64,000 nt of DNA, from positions 496,001-560,000 of the forward strand of contig CBFFRQ010000062.1 of assembly GCA_965644315.1 (NCBI GenBank). The letters run 5' to 3'. The translations under genes and the position numbers were made by a program. The notes under the pieces are model-generated. The model ran no database searches. It was not told where the DNA came from and saw nothing but the letters and a program-made list of their open reading frames with translations. Below, one piece after another: positions 30,501 to 41,085 of the stretch (within the stretch, counting starts at the first letter, position 1; each line of letters starts with the position of its first letter). This DNA comes from Caecitellus pseudoparvulus (taxonomy: Eukaryota > Bigyra: Bicosoecida).

Positions 30501-32030
30501 GGTTGTCTGTGAGGGCAGCCCGCAGGCGAGCTACACGGCACGGCGACTTTACGGCAGTTGCGTGAGACGCTGTCCAAATGGAGGGGCCGAACTGGTTCAA
30601 CTCCGCCAATGCCTTCCCAACCTCTCGAGTGCTCGCTTCCAGCCCGATAACCTTGGCCGTTGCAGCTTTGGCTGCCTCATGTGTCTCGGCCAGCGCACAC
30701 ATGCTCAGCGCTTCGACTCGCACCAGGTGCTCGCGGAATGACCCGAGAATACTGTGCCTGACTGTGTCAACAGTCGCCCCTCCAAACACCACAACAGCTA
30801 GGATGATTATCATGGTCATGAGGGACACGTCCACTCGATGGTCTGAGGCAAGCGCCACTCCAGCGCTGACGGAGCTGGCGCCCAGTGCGGCGCAGGTCGC
30901 CGCCCACACCCGGAATTGGTGCGGGTTCGCGTGGATGTTGAACCACAGAGCTCCCGTGATGTATGACACTGCGACCTGCGGCACAAGGGCGGGCCCCACC
31001 CACAGTGGCAAGAGGTCCAACAGCGCGCCAACTGTCAGGGTCGCCCCTGCAATGATGCCAACGTCCAGAAGGAGAGCCCATCGAATGGACAGGACTGCAG
31101 CAATGGGGAGAGAGGTTGCGGGCAAAGATGTAAATAGTTCCGGGTCTGGCAGCGCATACATCAGCCGCCCCGGCACTGAGGCAAAGAGGATGACGAAGAA
31201 GCACGCGGCGCTGATGAGCACGTGCACCAGGTGCCAGCCCGTGTAGCACGCCTCCACGCCCCCGAACATCGCCGGCACCATGCTCACGCCGTGCTCAAGG
31301 GGCGTGCTCAGCGGCAACACCGTGCTCCGCAGCAGCGCTCCCGGCTCGCCCCAGATGGCGTTGGTGGCGGTGCCCCATCGCTGGATGAGGTGAGGAGCCC
31401 GGACCGCTGGGTCCAGGGCGGGGAAGCAAGCCAGCATGCGGCCCAGCACAATCAAGCAAGGTATGGATGCAGCCCAGAATCCCCCGTAAATGACCAGGCC
31501 AACGACCAATGCGAGCGTGGAGGATTTTGTCGAGGCGGTGAACCTGCGAGGTGAGTCGCGGGGGCCAGGTTTGGGCGTTGCCGTCGGCGGGGACAGCGTG
31601 ACGGGACGTACAGCTTCACTCTCTGAGCCCACGGTGCATGTTCTCTGTCTTTCTGACGTGATGTCCCCGCCCCTTTGCCGGCGAGCTGTGCAGCGCCGAC
31701 GGCTGCTGAGGATGCAGTTGCGGCAGCCGCCCACCGCCACCAGCACCACACCGCAGCCAAGGCGCCAAGCATGGCAAGGGCGACGAAGACGGACGTCATC
31801 CATGCTAAGTAGAAGACTAAGGGGGACATGTCAAGGTCCAGTCGGCCGCCCAGGATGACAGCCGCGAGGCGCCCCAGGACTGCCAAGTCTGGACTGCCTA
31901 CGTTGGCCCCCATCGCTGAAAAGTAGAACGCCGCTACCAGCAACTGCGCAGCTTTGCAGGCCACCACAATACTTTGCAGGCGCGAGGACGGTAAGGGAAG
32001 CAGGAAGAGGGGGAGAATTACTGCCTCCAT
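27559..32030 (-). CDS. TmcB/TmcC-like multipass PAS protein, copy 3
   Basis: Third member of the local family, 1467 residues from exons 32030-31612 and 31543-27559; the 68-nt intron starts GTACGT and ends CTCGCAG. Architecture follows copies 1 and 2: N-terminal helices with SPLVFYLAW, the MLACFPALDPAVRAP block, more helices, a TPR-like region, a PAS-like domain, then membrane and extracytosolic segments. Four blocks are almost identical to the other copies. Between them (about 28075-29450, 29840-30270 and 30530-31200) the protein is clearly diverged. The frame is intact, and at the position of the copy 1 frameshift it agrees with copy 2. Function unknown beyond a probable membrane sensor role. 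Confidence 0.85.
27815..28070 (-). repeat. Shared cassette D in TmcB-like copy 3
   Basis: Nearly identical to about 4843-5105 (copy 2) and to the reverse complement of about 3700-3960 (copy 1). Encodes the Gly-rich outer segment with VLSTGGVTRGVLWVAGH. Both edges drop abruptly into unrelated-looking DNA. Confidence 0.85.
29455..29840 (-). repeat. Shared cassette C (PAS region) in TmcB-like copy 3
   Basis: Nearly identical to about 6432-6830 in copy 2 and to about 1980-2375 in copy 1 (inverted). Encodes WVQFVGRGGQGKEPRQP through the PAS core. Very G-rich on the coding strand. Confidence 0.85.
30275..30530 (-). repeat. Shared cassette B (TPR-like region) in TmcB-like copy 3
   Basis: Matches about 7220-7470 in copy 2 and about 1335-1585 in copy 1. 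Encodes ADNPAHAIIARMRRLHPDS-type residues (read TDNPAHAI here) through RLESAAMLGLV. Only a few base differences are visible. Confidence 0.85.
31204..31446 (-). repeat. Shared cassette A in TmcB-like copy 3
   Basis: Matches about 8160-8398 in copy 2 and about 412-640 in copy 1. Encodes LGRMLACFPALDPAVRAP through YTGWHLVH. Copy 3 is closer to copy 1 than to copy 2 in the middle (LLRSTVLPLSTPLEHG in both), so conversion partners differ along the gene. Confidence 0.85.
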
Positions 32031-32512
32031 CGCTATTCAGGGCAGAAAGGAAACGGGTACGCGGACTGTGCCGCAGCGAATCTAGCTGTGCCGAGAAACG
32101 CCCCCTCAGCCCACTGCCTCGGTTCGCAGCCGAATGGGCAGTGGGGGGCCGTTTTGGGCGATATGACGGGAGATCAGAGCTCCTTTGGCACGCTGGCCCC
32201 ATGTTTCATGTGCATTTTTGCCGGGCACGCCGTCTGCGCTGATGTGCGGGTGGCATGCCGCAGATTCTCTCGTTTCGCATCAGCTGGCCTACGCTTGTGC
32301 GTGCAGCAGGCCGCCTGCGGTGCTGCTCGTCACAGAGCAAAGCGGGCGGGGAAATGTGTGGGGCTTGCCCCACTCCGTACTCACAGAAGTCGCCCCTTGC
32401 CCCGGATTGAGCAGAGGCCCCAGAGCTTTGCGCTGGGGTGCAGGTGTCGGAACGGCTCCCGCAGCAGTCCAACGCTCACCTCACAGCGGGCAGCTGACAG
32501 GCGCCAGCGCTG
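32031..32512. other. Intergenic region between TmcB-like copy 3 and CLU-like gene
   Basis: About 480 bp upstream of TmcB-like copy 3 and downstream of the CLU-like stop. No coding segment, RNA gene or repeat recognised. Confidence 0.45.
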
Positions 32513-35500
32513 TCAAGGCCAGGCCGCGGCACCAGGGCGCATGGCCCCACCCACAGAGCGATGCTCCTCACCGAGGGCGGGTTTCGGGAACTGCCCCAGC
32601 ACCCTGGCCACGAGGTGGGACGCCAACGGGCTGCCGAGGTGCATGAGGGAGTGCAGGACGCCCCACTGCAGGTCCACGTGGGGGGAGCCAGAGTGCGCCC
32701 CCGTCACCCGCATGAGCAGGTCGGGCGGAAGGGTGTGCCCGTCGCCGTCGGCGAGGGCGCGGAGGACGGTGGGGGAGCAGTGGGGCTCGTCGCCGCCTAC
32801 CACGCGCCGCATGATGGAGGTGATAGCGGGCACGGGGCCGTCGTCAGCCAGCACCGCCTCCAGCACTGCATGCACGACGGGCGCCGTGGACGCCGCCAGT
32901 GTGGCTGGGGAGGCTGCTTGCCCCACCCGTTGCAGCGCTGCCTGGTGGGCGGGTGGCTGGCCCAGCGCCAGCAGGCGGATGAGGTGTGCGAGGACTTCCG
33001 CCAAGCCGCGGGCAGTGGAGGCGGCTGGCTCGCCGTCCCCCGCCTTGGCGCGGCGCAGGGCAGTGCGCCACAGCGCCACCACGTGGGGCACGGCCCTAGC
33101 GAAGTCCCCTGCTCTGTCCAGCAGTGCCGCACACAGGTGCTGGGCAGCCAGCACCGCGCCCTCTGCGTCCTCCTCCACGGCGCTGTCACCGTCGGCCAGC
33201 GCCAAGTTCCGCGCGGCCTGGGCCGCAGCCAGCGCCTGCAGCGCCGAAGTCAGGGCAGCCTTGGCGTCCTTGGCTTTGTGCTGGATGCAGGCCATGGCCC
33301 GGTGCAGCACCGCCTGCGTGAGGGCGCTGCGGGGCGTCAGGGAGGGCGCCTTGCTGGCCAGCACCAGCGCCCGCAGGATGGGCGCCGTGCCGGCGGTCAA
33401 GTTGCCGCAGCTCACGGCGGCCAGGCCAGCTTGGGCGTACAAGGGCTGCAGTGCGGCGTGCGCCGGCCCCAGCATGGTTGCACACGCCGCACTGGCGCCC
33501 TGCAGGAGGGGCAGGGCGGGGGCGGCCTGGGCCTGGACCAGCAGCGCTGAGCCGTGAGCGGCGTCCAGGAGGGGCGCGTGGATGTGCGCTGGGCCTAGGA
33601 CCAGCCGCGCCATGTGCTGCGTGGCAGCGAGGGCGGCCGCCGCACAGGCCCCGCTGCCTGCCACGGCTGCCGCCTGGCCCAGCACGCCCAGCAGGCGCAC
33701 GGCCAGGGGAGTTCTGAGGTCGCCCACTGCAGCCAGGCCCTCCAGGGCCACTGCCGCACTGTTGTCACCGTTGCCCTGCGCCAGCTCCACGCGGGCTGCT
33801 GTCAGGGCGGCAGCCCCCACAGCCTGCTGCAGACGGTAGGTGCTGATGGGCACGCCGTGCTGGGAGGGTGGCGGGCTGCCTGCTAGGAGGGCGGCCTGGG
33901 CCAACGCCAGGCGCAAGTGCGCGGCATCTGCTGCCGGGCCTAGCGTGCCTGCCGCCAGGTACTCCTCCACTGACGCGGCGAGGGCCGCCCGCTCCGGGGC
34001 GTGGGGGTGAGGGTCCAGGCACTTGTGTGTGGCGGGGAGGGTGGTGAGGGACGCCAGGTGCACGGGGGTGCCGCTGCGCCAGTCCAGGGCTGGCGCGCCA
34101 GCCAGGGCAGTCAGGGACGCCGTCAAGGCGTCAGTCCAGGGCGAGCTGGGAGTGGGTCGAGGCAGGGCAGGGTCCCCCACTCGCAAGGCCACGCCGCAGT
34201 GGTGCTGCAGCGCGGCGAGCAGGGCGCCCTTGAATGCACCAGTGGCAGTGAACTGGGGCTGGGGCGGCGTGGTGGCCAGCTGCAGGGTGTACTGGAACTG
34301 GCGCTGCACGCCGGGTACGAGGACGTTGCGGTGGAAGGCAGCGGCATCCGGCCCCGCGCCCAGGCACAGGTTGAACACGTCCGCCGTCTCCAGCAAGATG
34401 CCCCGCGCGACGCTGCCGTGTGGCGCGCCGTGCCCCGCGCCTGTGGCGTGGTGGGCAGCGGCAAGCGAGCCGAGGAACGCTGCGAGGCGGCGCGTGAGGA
34501 CGCCCTTGGCGATGCGAGCGACCATGTCCACCTCGCACAGACTGCGGGCGGGCTCGGCAGTGGCCTTGGCAGCGACGGCGCCCAGGTAGCGCATGTTCAC
34601 GCCGTGGGAGTGGAAGAGGCGGGCCAGGCTGGCGGCGTCCCCTGGCGCCACGTGCAGGGCGCTGAGGGCGTCGGCCAGGGCAGGCACCAGGCGGCCCGCC
34701 AGCACCTTGGACACCAGCCCCGCCGCCGCATCGTGCTGCCCCGCGTCGGGCGCCTCCCCGATGCGGGGCAGGTCCGTGCTGCCCGGGGCGCCCGCCGCGC
34801 CCCACAAACTGCGGTGGGAGGCGGCAGAGGCGAAGCTGTCAGCGGAGAGGGGCGTGGCGGGGGCACCCACGTCGGCCAGGGCGCCGTGTGCCGAGGCAGT
34901 GACCAACTCCGGCCGCAGCAGGCGCACGGCGTGGTCGGCTGGCACGCCGCCGGGCGCATCGGGGGGCATCAGGCGAGCCGCGCCAAACGCGTAGAAGCGG
35001 CGGTCGAAGCCCAGGTGCACGGTGAGGCCCACACACAGCGGCAGCGCCACTTGCCGCGCCGCGAGGGAGGTGGGGGAGGGCTGGGGCAGCAGCATGTCCT
35101 TGGCGGGGGGAGCGGGTGCGGCCTGTGGCGACCCGTACGTCAGCAGTGTCGCGGCGTGTGGGGCCAGGCCCAGGCCCTTGCCCACGTGGCCCAGCATGGT
35201 GGTCAGGGGCGGGCACCGCTGCTGGAAGGGCTGCCCGTCCCCGCTGCGCCCGTGCACGAGTGTGGCGGCGCCGTCGTCAAGCTCGGGGATGCCCACCATG
35301 GCCAGGATGCGCAGGCCGCCCACGTCGATGGTGGCGGCGAGGGCGGTGCACAGGGGGGGCGGCCGGCGTGCGGCAGGGCGCGTGTCTGGGCGCCCCGCCC
35401 GCTTCAGCCACGTGGTCACGAGGGCCGCCGCCTGGCCCCGCAGGAGGGACAGGTGCCGCACCTCTGCCGCAGCCACCTTGCCTGCCACCACGTCGTCGTC

Positions 35501-38500
35501 CAGAGTGCCTGCTGGCGCCTGCACCTGGCCGCTGCCGTGAGCTGGGCGAGCAGCGAGGGCAGCTGCTGGCACACCCCGCGCCACACGCAGCACCATGCCC
35601 TCTGTCGCGTACAGCAGCTGCCCTGCCGTGGCAGCGTCTGGGGACTCTCCCGCGGAGCTGTCAGCGTCAGAGTCGGCGTCGGAGTCGTCACCCGTGGACA
35701 GGAAGCCCTGCAGCGTGCGCTGGTGGGGCGGCAGGGGCCACTCCAGTGCAATGGTGGTGGCGGCGGCGGCGGCGGTGGCCAGGAATCGCCCACGGAAGAC
35801 ACGCAGCACGAGGGCCTTGGCCACAGCTGCAGAGAACGTCCACTCCTGCCCCTCCACAAGGCGTTGGTAGGTGGCGTTCCACTGCTCCGCCTGCAGCGGC
35901 AGCGTGGCCACCTCTTGCACCAGCCCCAGCAGGCTGCCTGGCGCCGGCACGGCGTCCCGCGCCACCTCCCCCACCGCCACCATGCGCCTGTCAGCGGCGG
36001 AGGCGAGGACATCCGCCATGGCGGGGCCGTCCCCCGCCAGGGCGTGTGGCGCTTTGGCCCTCCCGGCTGCCGCGGCGGCTTGCGCCTGCATGGTGGGCGT
36101 CACGTCCAGTGCCGCTGCCTGGGGCGTGGTGAGTTCCCAGCCAAAGGCACGCCCCAGGCCGATGCCTGAGGGTGCGCGGTGGTACCGGGCAGCAGTGGCC
36201 ACGGCTGGCTGTGTCGCCATGCAGGCGACGAGGGGCGTGTGGGACACGGGGCTGCCGTGTGCCCCGAGCAACGCGGCGTGCTGCGTCACCAGCGCCGCCG
36301 GTGTGACGTGGTGGGCGAGGGGGGGCAGCGGCATGGGCGGCAGAGCCTGGGGGGGGGACATGGGGGGGGGTCTGGCAGACGGGAGGGGGGGTGCGGGCTC
36401 GCCGTCTCCGTGTGGTAAGAAGGCCTGCGCTGCGGCGGGGGCGGCAGCGTCTGCCTGGGGCTGCCTCCGAGGCGCCGGTGGGGACGCCAGCTGCATCTGG
36501 GCACCCTGTGGCGTCGTGTGGGGCGATGGGCCGGGTGCCGCGTCCCCACCAGCAGGCGGGTGGCTTGGCTGGTGGGCACGGTACTTGGCGAGCCAGTCCG
36601 ATGCAGCGCCAGGGGGGAGAGGGGCGAGTTGCCGAGAGGGAGCAGGGGTGCTGTGCTGCTGAGGCGTGGTGAGGGTGGCGGCCTGGGCCAGGGCAGCGTC
36701 CAGGCTGGCCACGACAGAGGCCATGCCGGCGCCGGGCGCCTGGGACTGGCGCTCAGTGACGGCGAGAGGGGAGGCACGCCCCTCCTCTGGCGAGTCAGCG
36801 GCAGCCTTTTGCTCAGTGTGCGCCGATGGGGGAGGGCTGGGCGGGTCAGCGGGCGCGGCAGGGCGCCCCCCGCCCTCGGCCCACCACTGCGCAAAGGCGC
36901 GCTGGGTGACGAAGCCCCGCCCGGCAGGGTCCAGCGTGCGTACGAGGGCGGGGGACTCTGCCGCAGGGGGGGGCAGGTCACCCCCCAGCGCCGCCACGAG
37001 AGCAGGCAGCGCTGGGAGGGGCAGGACACCCCCTGTGTGGGAGGTGTGCTGTGCCCACACATGCCGCATCTTGCCGGGGCTCCGCTGGCGGGCTGGGCTG
37101 CGCAGGGGGGCCCCCTCGCTCGGGGGGCGCGGCCGCCGCGTGTCGGGCGACGTGGCGGCCGCGACCTGGTCTGCCGCCGCCTGGGCCGCCTGGGCAGCCT
37201 CCCGCAGTGCATGCAGCATGCCTTGTCCCTCTGGAGACAGCGCATGCGAGTGCTGGGCAGTGCGGGGTGACATGGTACTGCCCAGGGGGCCGTGAGACGC
37301 CGTCGGCGTGCTGGCGCCAGACGTGGCGGGGGTTGTGTCCTCGCTGCCCGCGACAGCCCCCCCTGCGCGCCCCGAGCCGATGAGCGGCATGCGCGTGGCC
37401 TGGCTACCCGTCGCTGGTGTCTGCCCTGCGCCGCCCCCTCGGGGGTATCCCTGTGACGGCGAGGGCTGTGCCGCCGCTGGGCCATCTGAGGCAGGCACAT
37501 CCTGCTCCGCCTGCGGTGGGGGCGGCGGGGCGACCGCAGCGCCCGGAGGCGCAGGCACTGGCGCCAGCGTCGTGCCGTGGATGTCAGCGCCAGCAGGCAG
37601 CACGCCGCGGGCCCCCCGAGCGCGCTGCTTGGCTGCACGGTCCATGGCGGTCTGGCTGCCGCCGCCCACGCCCGATGTGTGGCGGGGGGACCGCCCCATG
37701 TGTGCTTCCCGTGCAGAGCGAGCCCTGTGCCCCCCCCGCACCTGCCCCGACAGCGGCACGGCAGCGTGGGCGGTAATGACGCCCCCCGCCTCCTTCGCAG
37801 CGTGCGGCCCGCCAAACGCCGCGGCGCCTACAGCGCCGTGCCGCCCTCCTGACGTGGGGTCGCCGCCGTGGCCGATGCCGGGCGCTGACAACAGGGCTGT
37901 GGGCGGCGTGGGCATGGGCAGCACGGCGGCGTTGCCTGAGGAGGCGTTCATGGCGGGGGGCGCGTCTGCGACGGCAGGCACGCTGGGGGTGGCAGACGTG
38001 GGGTGCGTGGAGGAGGCGGTGGCGGTGGCGGTGGCGGTGGGGCCAGCGGATGCCTCCGCCTGCGCTGCCACGGCCACCTGGCTGACAGCCACTGAGCGGG
38101 GAGCCGGCTTGGCGCGGCCTGACGCTGCTGCGGGGCGCTGCGGCGCAGGCGCCGGTCGCGCGCCTGCCAGCCCGCCCAGGGGATTGGCGCTGGGAGCGGG
38201 CTGCGGGCTGGACTGAGGGGGCGGCGCGGGGGCGGCTGCCGTTTGCGGGGGGAGGGGGGCTGTCCCGCGTCCCGCCTCGTGGGCTGGCGGTGGAGGTGGT
38301 TGGCGCTGGGCTGGCTCTGCGTGGCGCGGGGGGGGGGGTGGCGCCCCGTGCCCCTGCCCAGGGGGCGCCGGAGGCGTAGGCGCACTGCCGTCTCCCCCTT
38401 GGGGGGGGGGTGGTGGCGTCGGCTTGGGGGGCTGAGCGGCGGGCGGTGCTGGCGCCTGCGCCGTCTCCTCAGCCCCCGCTGCCCCTGACGGCGGGGGGCG

Positions 38501-39475
38501 CTCTGCCGCTGTCGGCTGCTGCTGCTCGGCAGGCGCAGGCACACCCGTCCCAGCAGCAGCAGCCGCTGCCGCTGCAGCCGCCGCCGCCGCCGCTGACGCT
38601 CCCGTGGGCTCCTCGCTGTCGGCGGACATGCCTGAAAGGACGCTGCCGTCTTCGAAGGGGCTGAACTTGAGCGTGCCGCCGCCGTCGTACATGCGGCCGT
38701 CCTTCTCCAGGTTCCACCCCTGCTCCGCGGCGTAGTTGGCCATTTGGCAGTAGTCAGTCAGCGTGTCGCGCCACAGGATGTACTCTTGCAGGTCATTGGC
38801 AGCCAGTGCGATCTGCTCCTTGGGCGGGCGCAGGTGGTCTGCGTCAGAGCCCTCCTCCAGGTCCCGGGGGTCGGGCACGAACAGGCGCATGATGTAGGGC
38901 ACGGCGTCATCCCCGAACTGTGCAGGGCGCAGAGCAGTGCAGGTTGACCTGCTCGCTAACGCCACTTGCAGCTGGGCCGTACCTCTGACTCGCCCACTTC
39001 CTCGCACATGGTGTGCGCTTGCAGGTCAATGATGCGCCGAGGCTTCTCCCCGATGGGCGGCTTGTCGGAGCGCTGCGGAGAGCCATGGCGCCGTGTGCAG
39101 GGGGTGCAACGCTGGCTGCAGTGGACAGGTGCAATTTCCGCAGCGCGCACACCGTACCTTGTAAATGTGCACTTCCACAGCCTCCACGACGACCCATCGT
39201 TCCTCCCACTTGCCCCCTCGAATGAGGTTCGGCTTGGTGTACTGCAGGGGCAGAGCGCGCAGGGCGCTGTCCGCTGAGTCGGCGCCAGCCCGCGCTGCCG
39301 TGCACGCTCACCTTGCGCAACAACCCCTCCAGCACGATGTTGTCCGGCTGGTACGCTGCACAGGAAGGTCGGAAGGGGGAGTGGGTGCCACGCATGCCAC
39401 ATGTAGGCCGTGCCTGGTGTGGTGCTGGGCCCTGCCGCAGCACTCGCAGCCCAGCGCCGCGCACGCACTGGTCAT
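32513..39475 (-). CDS. PH-domain CLU-like (clustered mitochondria) protein
   Basis: About 2209 residues from exons 39475-39469, 39355-39312, 39241-39158, 39072-38983 and 38917-32513, all in phase. The small exons plus the start of the last one build a PH domain: VLEGLLRK, KWEERWVVVEAVEVHIYK, RRIIDLQ, MRLFVPD, and a terminal helix AANDLQEYILWRDTL. A disordered Pro/Ala/Gly-rich stretch of about 850 residues follows, including an EF-hand-like LDPAGRGFVTQRAF. The rest resembles CLU/TIF31: EQWNATYQRL, DVGGLRILAMVGIPELDDGA, FDRRFYAFGAARLMPPDA, LLRPELV, LFHSHGVNMRYLG and a TPR-like tail. CLU proteins bind RNAs for mitochondrial proteins and control mitochondrial distribution. The CLU match is clear in order but weak in places; the 7-nt first exon is tentative. 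Confidence 0.7.
38010..38045. repeat. GGCGGT-type simple repeat in CLU-like gene
   Basis: Short G-rich repeat on the plus strand (GGCGGTGGCGGT units), encoding alternating Ala/Thr on the minus strand inside the disordered part. Several other homopolymeric G or C runs occur in the same kilobase, so frame errors are possible here. Confidence 0.7.
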
Positions 39476-39665
39476 GGTGGCGGGTCAACGCTTGCGCCCG
39501 CCAGGCCTCTTCCTTCACTGCTGAACCCCGCTCCAGGCCGTGGGGGTGGTGGTTGGGCTATCGCTTCCTTACAGTGTGCATTGTGCCTGGTGCGGCAGAT
39601 TTGCCCGGCACCGCTCCCTGCACCGCCCGCGTTCCTGCGTTGCTGCCAGGTGTCACACACTGAGC

Positions 39666-40898
39666 TTACCGCGCCACGGCCACCTTCACAGCCGCCTCCA
39701 GCGCAGTGGCGGGGCACGCCGCTGCCTTGAGCTCTGCTGCTGGCTGCGCCTCGTCGGGCCGAGCTCGGCTGGTTTCGTGGGGGCACAGTGCCTGGCCCAG
39801 TGCCCTGCGGGCATCCCCAACGTGCTCGCCGCCGCCCCGCTCCCCGGCACCCCACTCCGTGCTGAAGAACACCATGAGCCCCATCATCAACGGCAGGTAC
39901 CAGAGACTCCACAAGAACACCCGCCTCGCCCCCGCATCGTCGGGCGCCTTGGCAAACGCCGCCGTCGTGTACAGCGCGTAGGCGTTGATGGGCGCCGCAC
40001 ACACCGCGAACATGGGACTGGTGACTCCCCCTGCAACGCAGAGGAAGGGCAGGGCTGCCAGCCCCGCTGTGTGTGCCAGCGACCACTTGCCGATGGCTGT
40101 GCCAGTCGGCTCTGTCACGCTGAGCATGGCGTACCCGCCAGCTGCGTAGTCGGCACGGTGGCGCCAGGCCAGTGCGTAAAAGTGCGGCATCTGCCACAGG
40201 TGCAGCAGGGCGGCGGCTGCCAGGGCGCCGGGGGCCAGAGCTGTGCCTGTGGCGGCGGCCCAGCCCATGAGGGGGGGTATAGCGCCCACCACAGCCCCCA
40301 CGTCTGTGTTCCAGGGGGTGACTTTCTTCAGGGGCGTGTACACGGCAGAGTACAGGGCGATGTTGCCCAGGCCCAGCGCTGTCGTGAGGGGGTTCGTGCC
40401 AGCTGCCAGCACCGCCGCTGCGCCAGCTGCCGTGGCCAGCCCGAAGCCAGTCGCGTGTTGGCGCGAGATGCGGCCGGAGGGCAGGGGCCGTGCCCGTGTG
40501 CGTGCCATGCGGGCGTCTGATGCCACCTCGTACAGCTGGTTCCACGTGTTGGCGGAGGCTGACGCGAGGAGCGTGCCCACTGTGACTGCCGCCAGGCTCT
40601 GCCAGTCTGCCACCGGCCCCGCCATGACGAAGCCCATGGTGGCTGTGCCAGCGACAAAGGCAGACAGGCGCACCTTGGACAGTTGCAAGTACATGCGGGA
40701 GAGCCGTGACAGGGTCAAGGGCTTGGGGCGGCGCCGTCTGGGGACGGCTGCCGCCTGACGCACGTCTGATGCAGGTGCGGAAGTTGGCAGCGAGGCGCAC
40801 ACCGGCGAGCAACACAGCACGCGGGCTGGCGCTGGTGCACGCGCAGCACGCAGCGCTGCACGCAGCAGGTGCAGCGATCGGTGCTGTATGACTGCCAT
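39666..40898 (-). CDS. COX10: Protoheme IX farnesyltransferase COX10
   Basis: UbiA-type prenyltransferase of the inner mitochondrial membrane that makes heme O for cytochrome c oxidase. Start at MAVIQHRSLHLLRAAL, an arginine-rich amphipathic presequence; 410 residues, no intron needed. Seen: YLQLSKVRLSAFVAGTATMG, the first Asp-rich-type motif NTWNQLYEVASDARM followed by RTRARPLPSGRIS, VYTPLKKVTPWNTDVGA, GAIPPLMGWAA, HLWQMPHFYALAW, DYAAGGYAMLS and about eight membrane helices. The last 70 residues are a hydrophilic tail. Part of the heme pathway together with ALAS elsewhere in the window, but the two genes are not adjacent. Confidence 0.95.
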   Translation of the reverse strand: MAVIQHRSLHLLRAALRAARAPAPARVLCCSPVCASLPTSAPASDVRQAAAVPRRRRPKPLTLSRLSRMYLQLSKVRLSAFVAGTATMGFVMAGPVADWQSLAAVTVGTLLASASANTWNQLYEVASDARMARTRARPLPSGRISRQHATGFGLATAAGAAAVLAAGTNPLTTALGLGNIALYSAVYTPLKKVTPWNTDVGAVVGAIPPLMGWAAATGTALAPGALAAAALLHLWQMPHFYALAWRHRADYAAGGYAMLSVTEPTGTAIGKWSLAHTAGLAALPFLCVAGGVTSPMFAVCAAPINAYALYTTAAFAKAPDDAGARRVFLWSLWYLPLMMGLMVFFSTEWGAGERGGGEHVGDARRALGQALCPHETSRARPDEAQPAAELKAAACPATALEAAVKVAVAR

Positions 40899-41085
40899 GG
40901 GTTGCCTGTGGGGAGGGCGCTGGGCCCAGCTGGGCTCGTTCCGGCGCCTGCTGCCGTTTCGCGTGCGCTGCGCAGCTGATGGGCAAGCACGCCCGAGGGC
41001 AAGAGAGGTGGGGGCAGCAGGCACAGCCACGTAAGTGCCACCAGTTTGTACACAAAAGTGCTGACAGCGATGCATTGCCGCAGGT

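Noticed and set aside
34001-36169. 722-codon plus-strand frame inside the CLU-like gene
   Set aside because: The minus strand carries ordered CLU-type motifs and a TPR-like pattern; the plus-strand product is Gly/Arg/Gln-rich with no domain.
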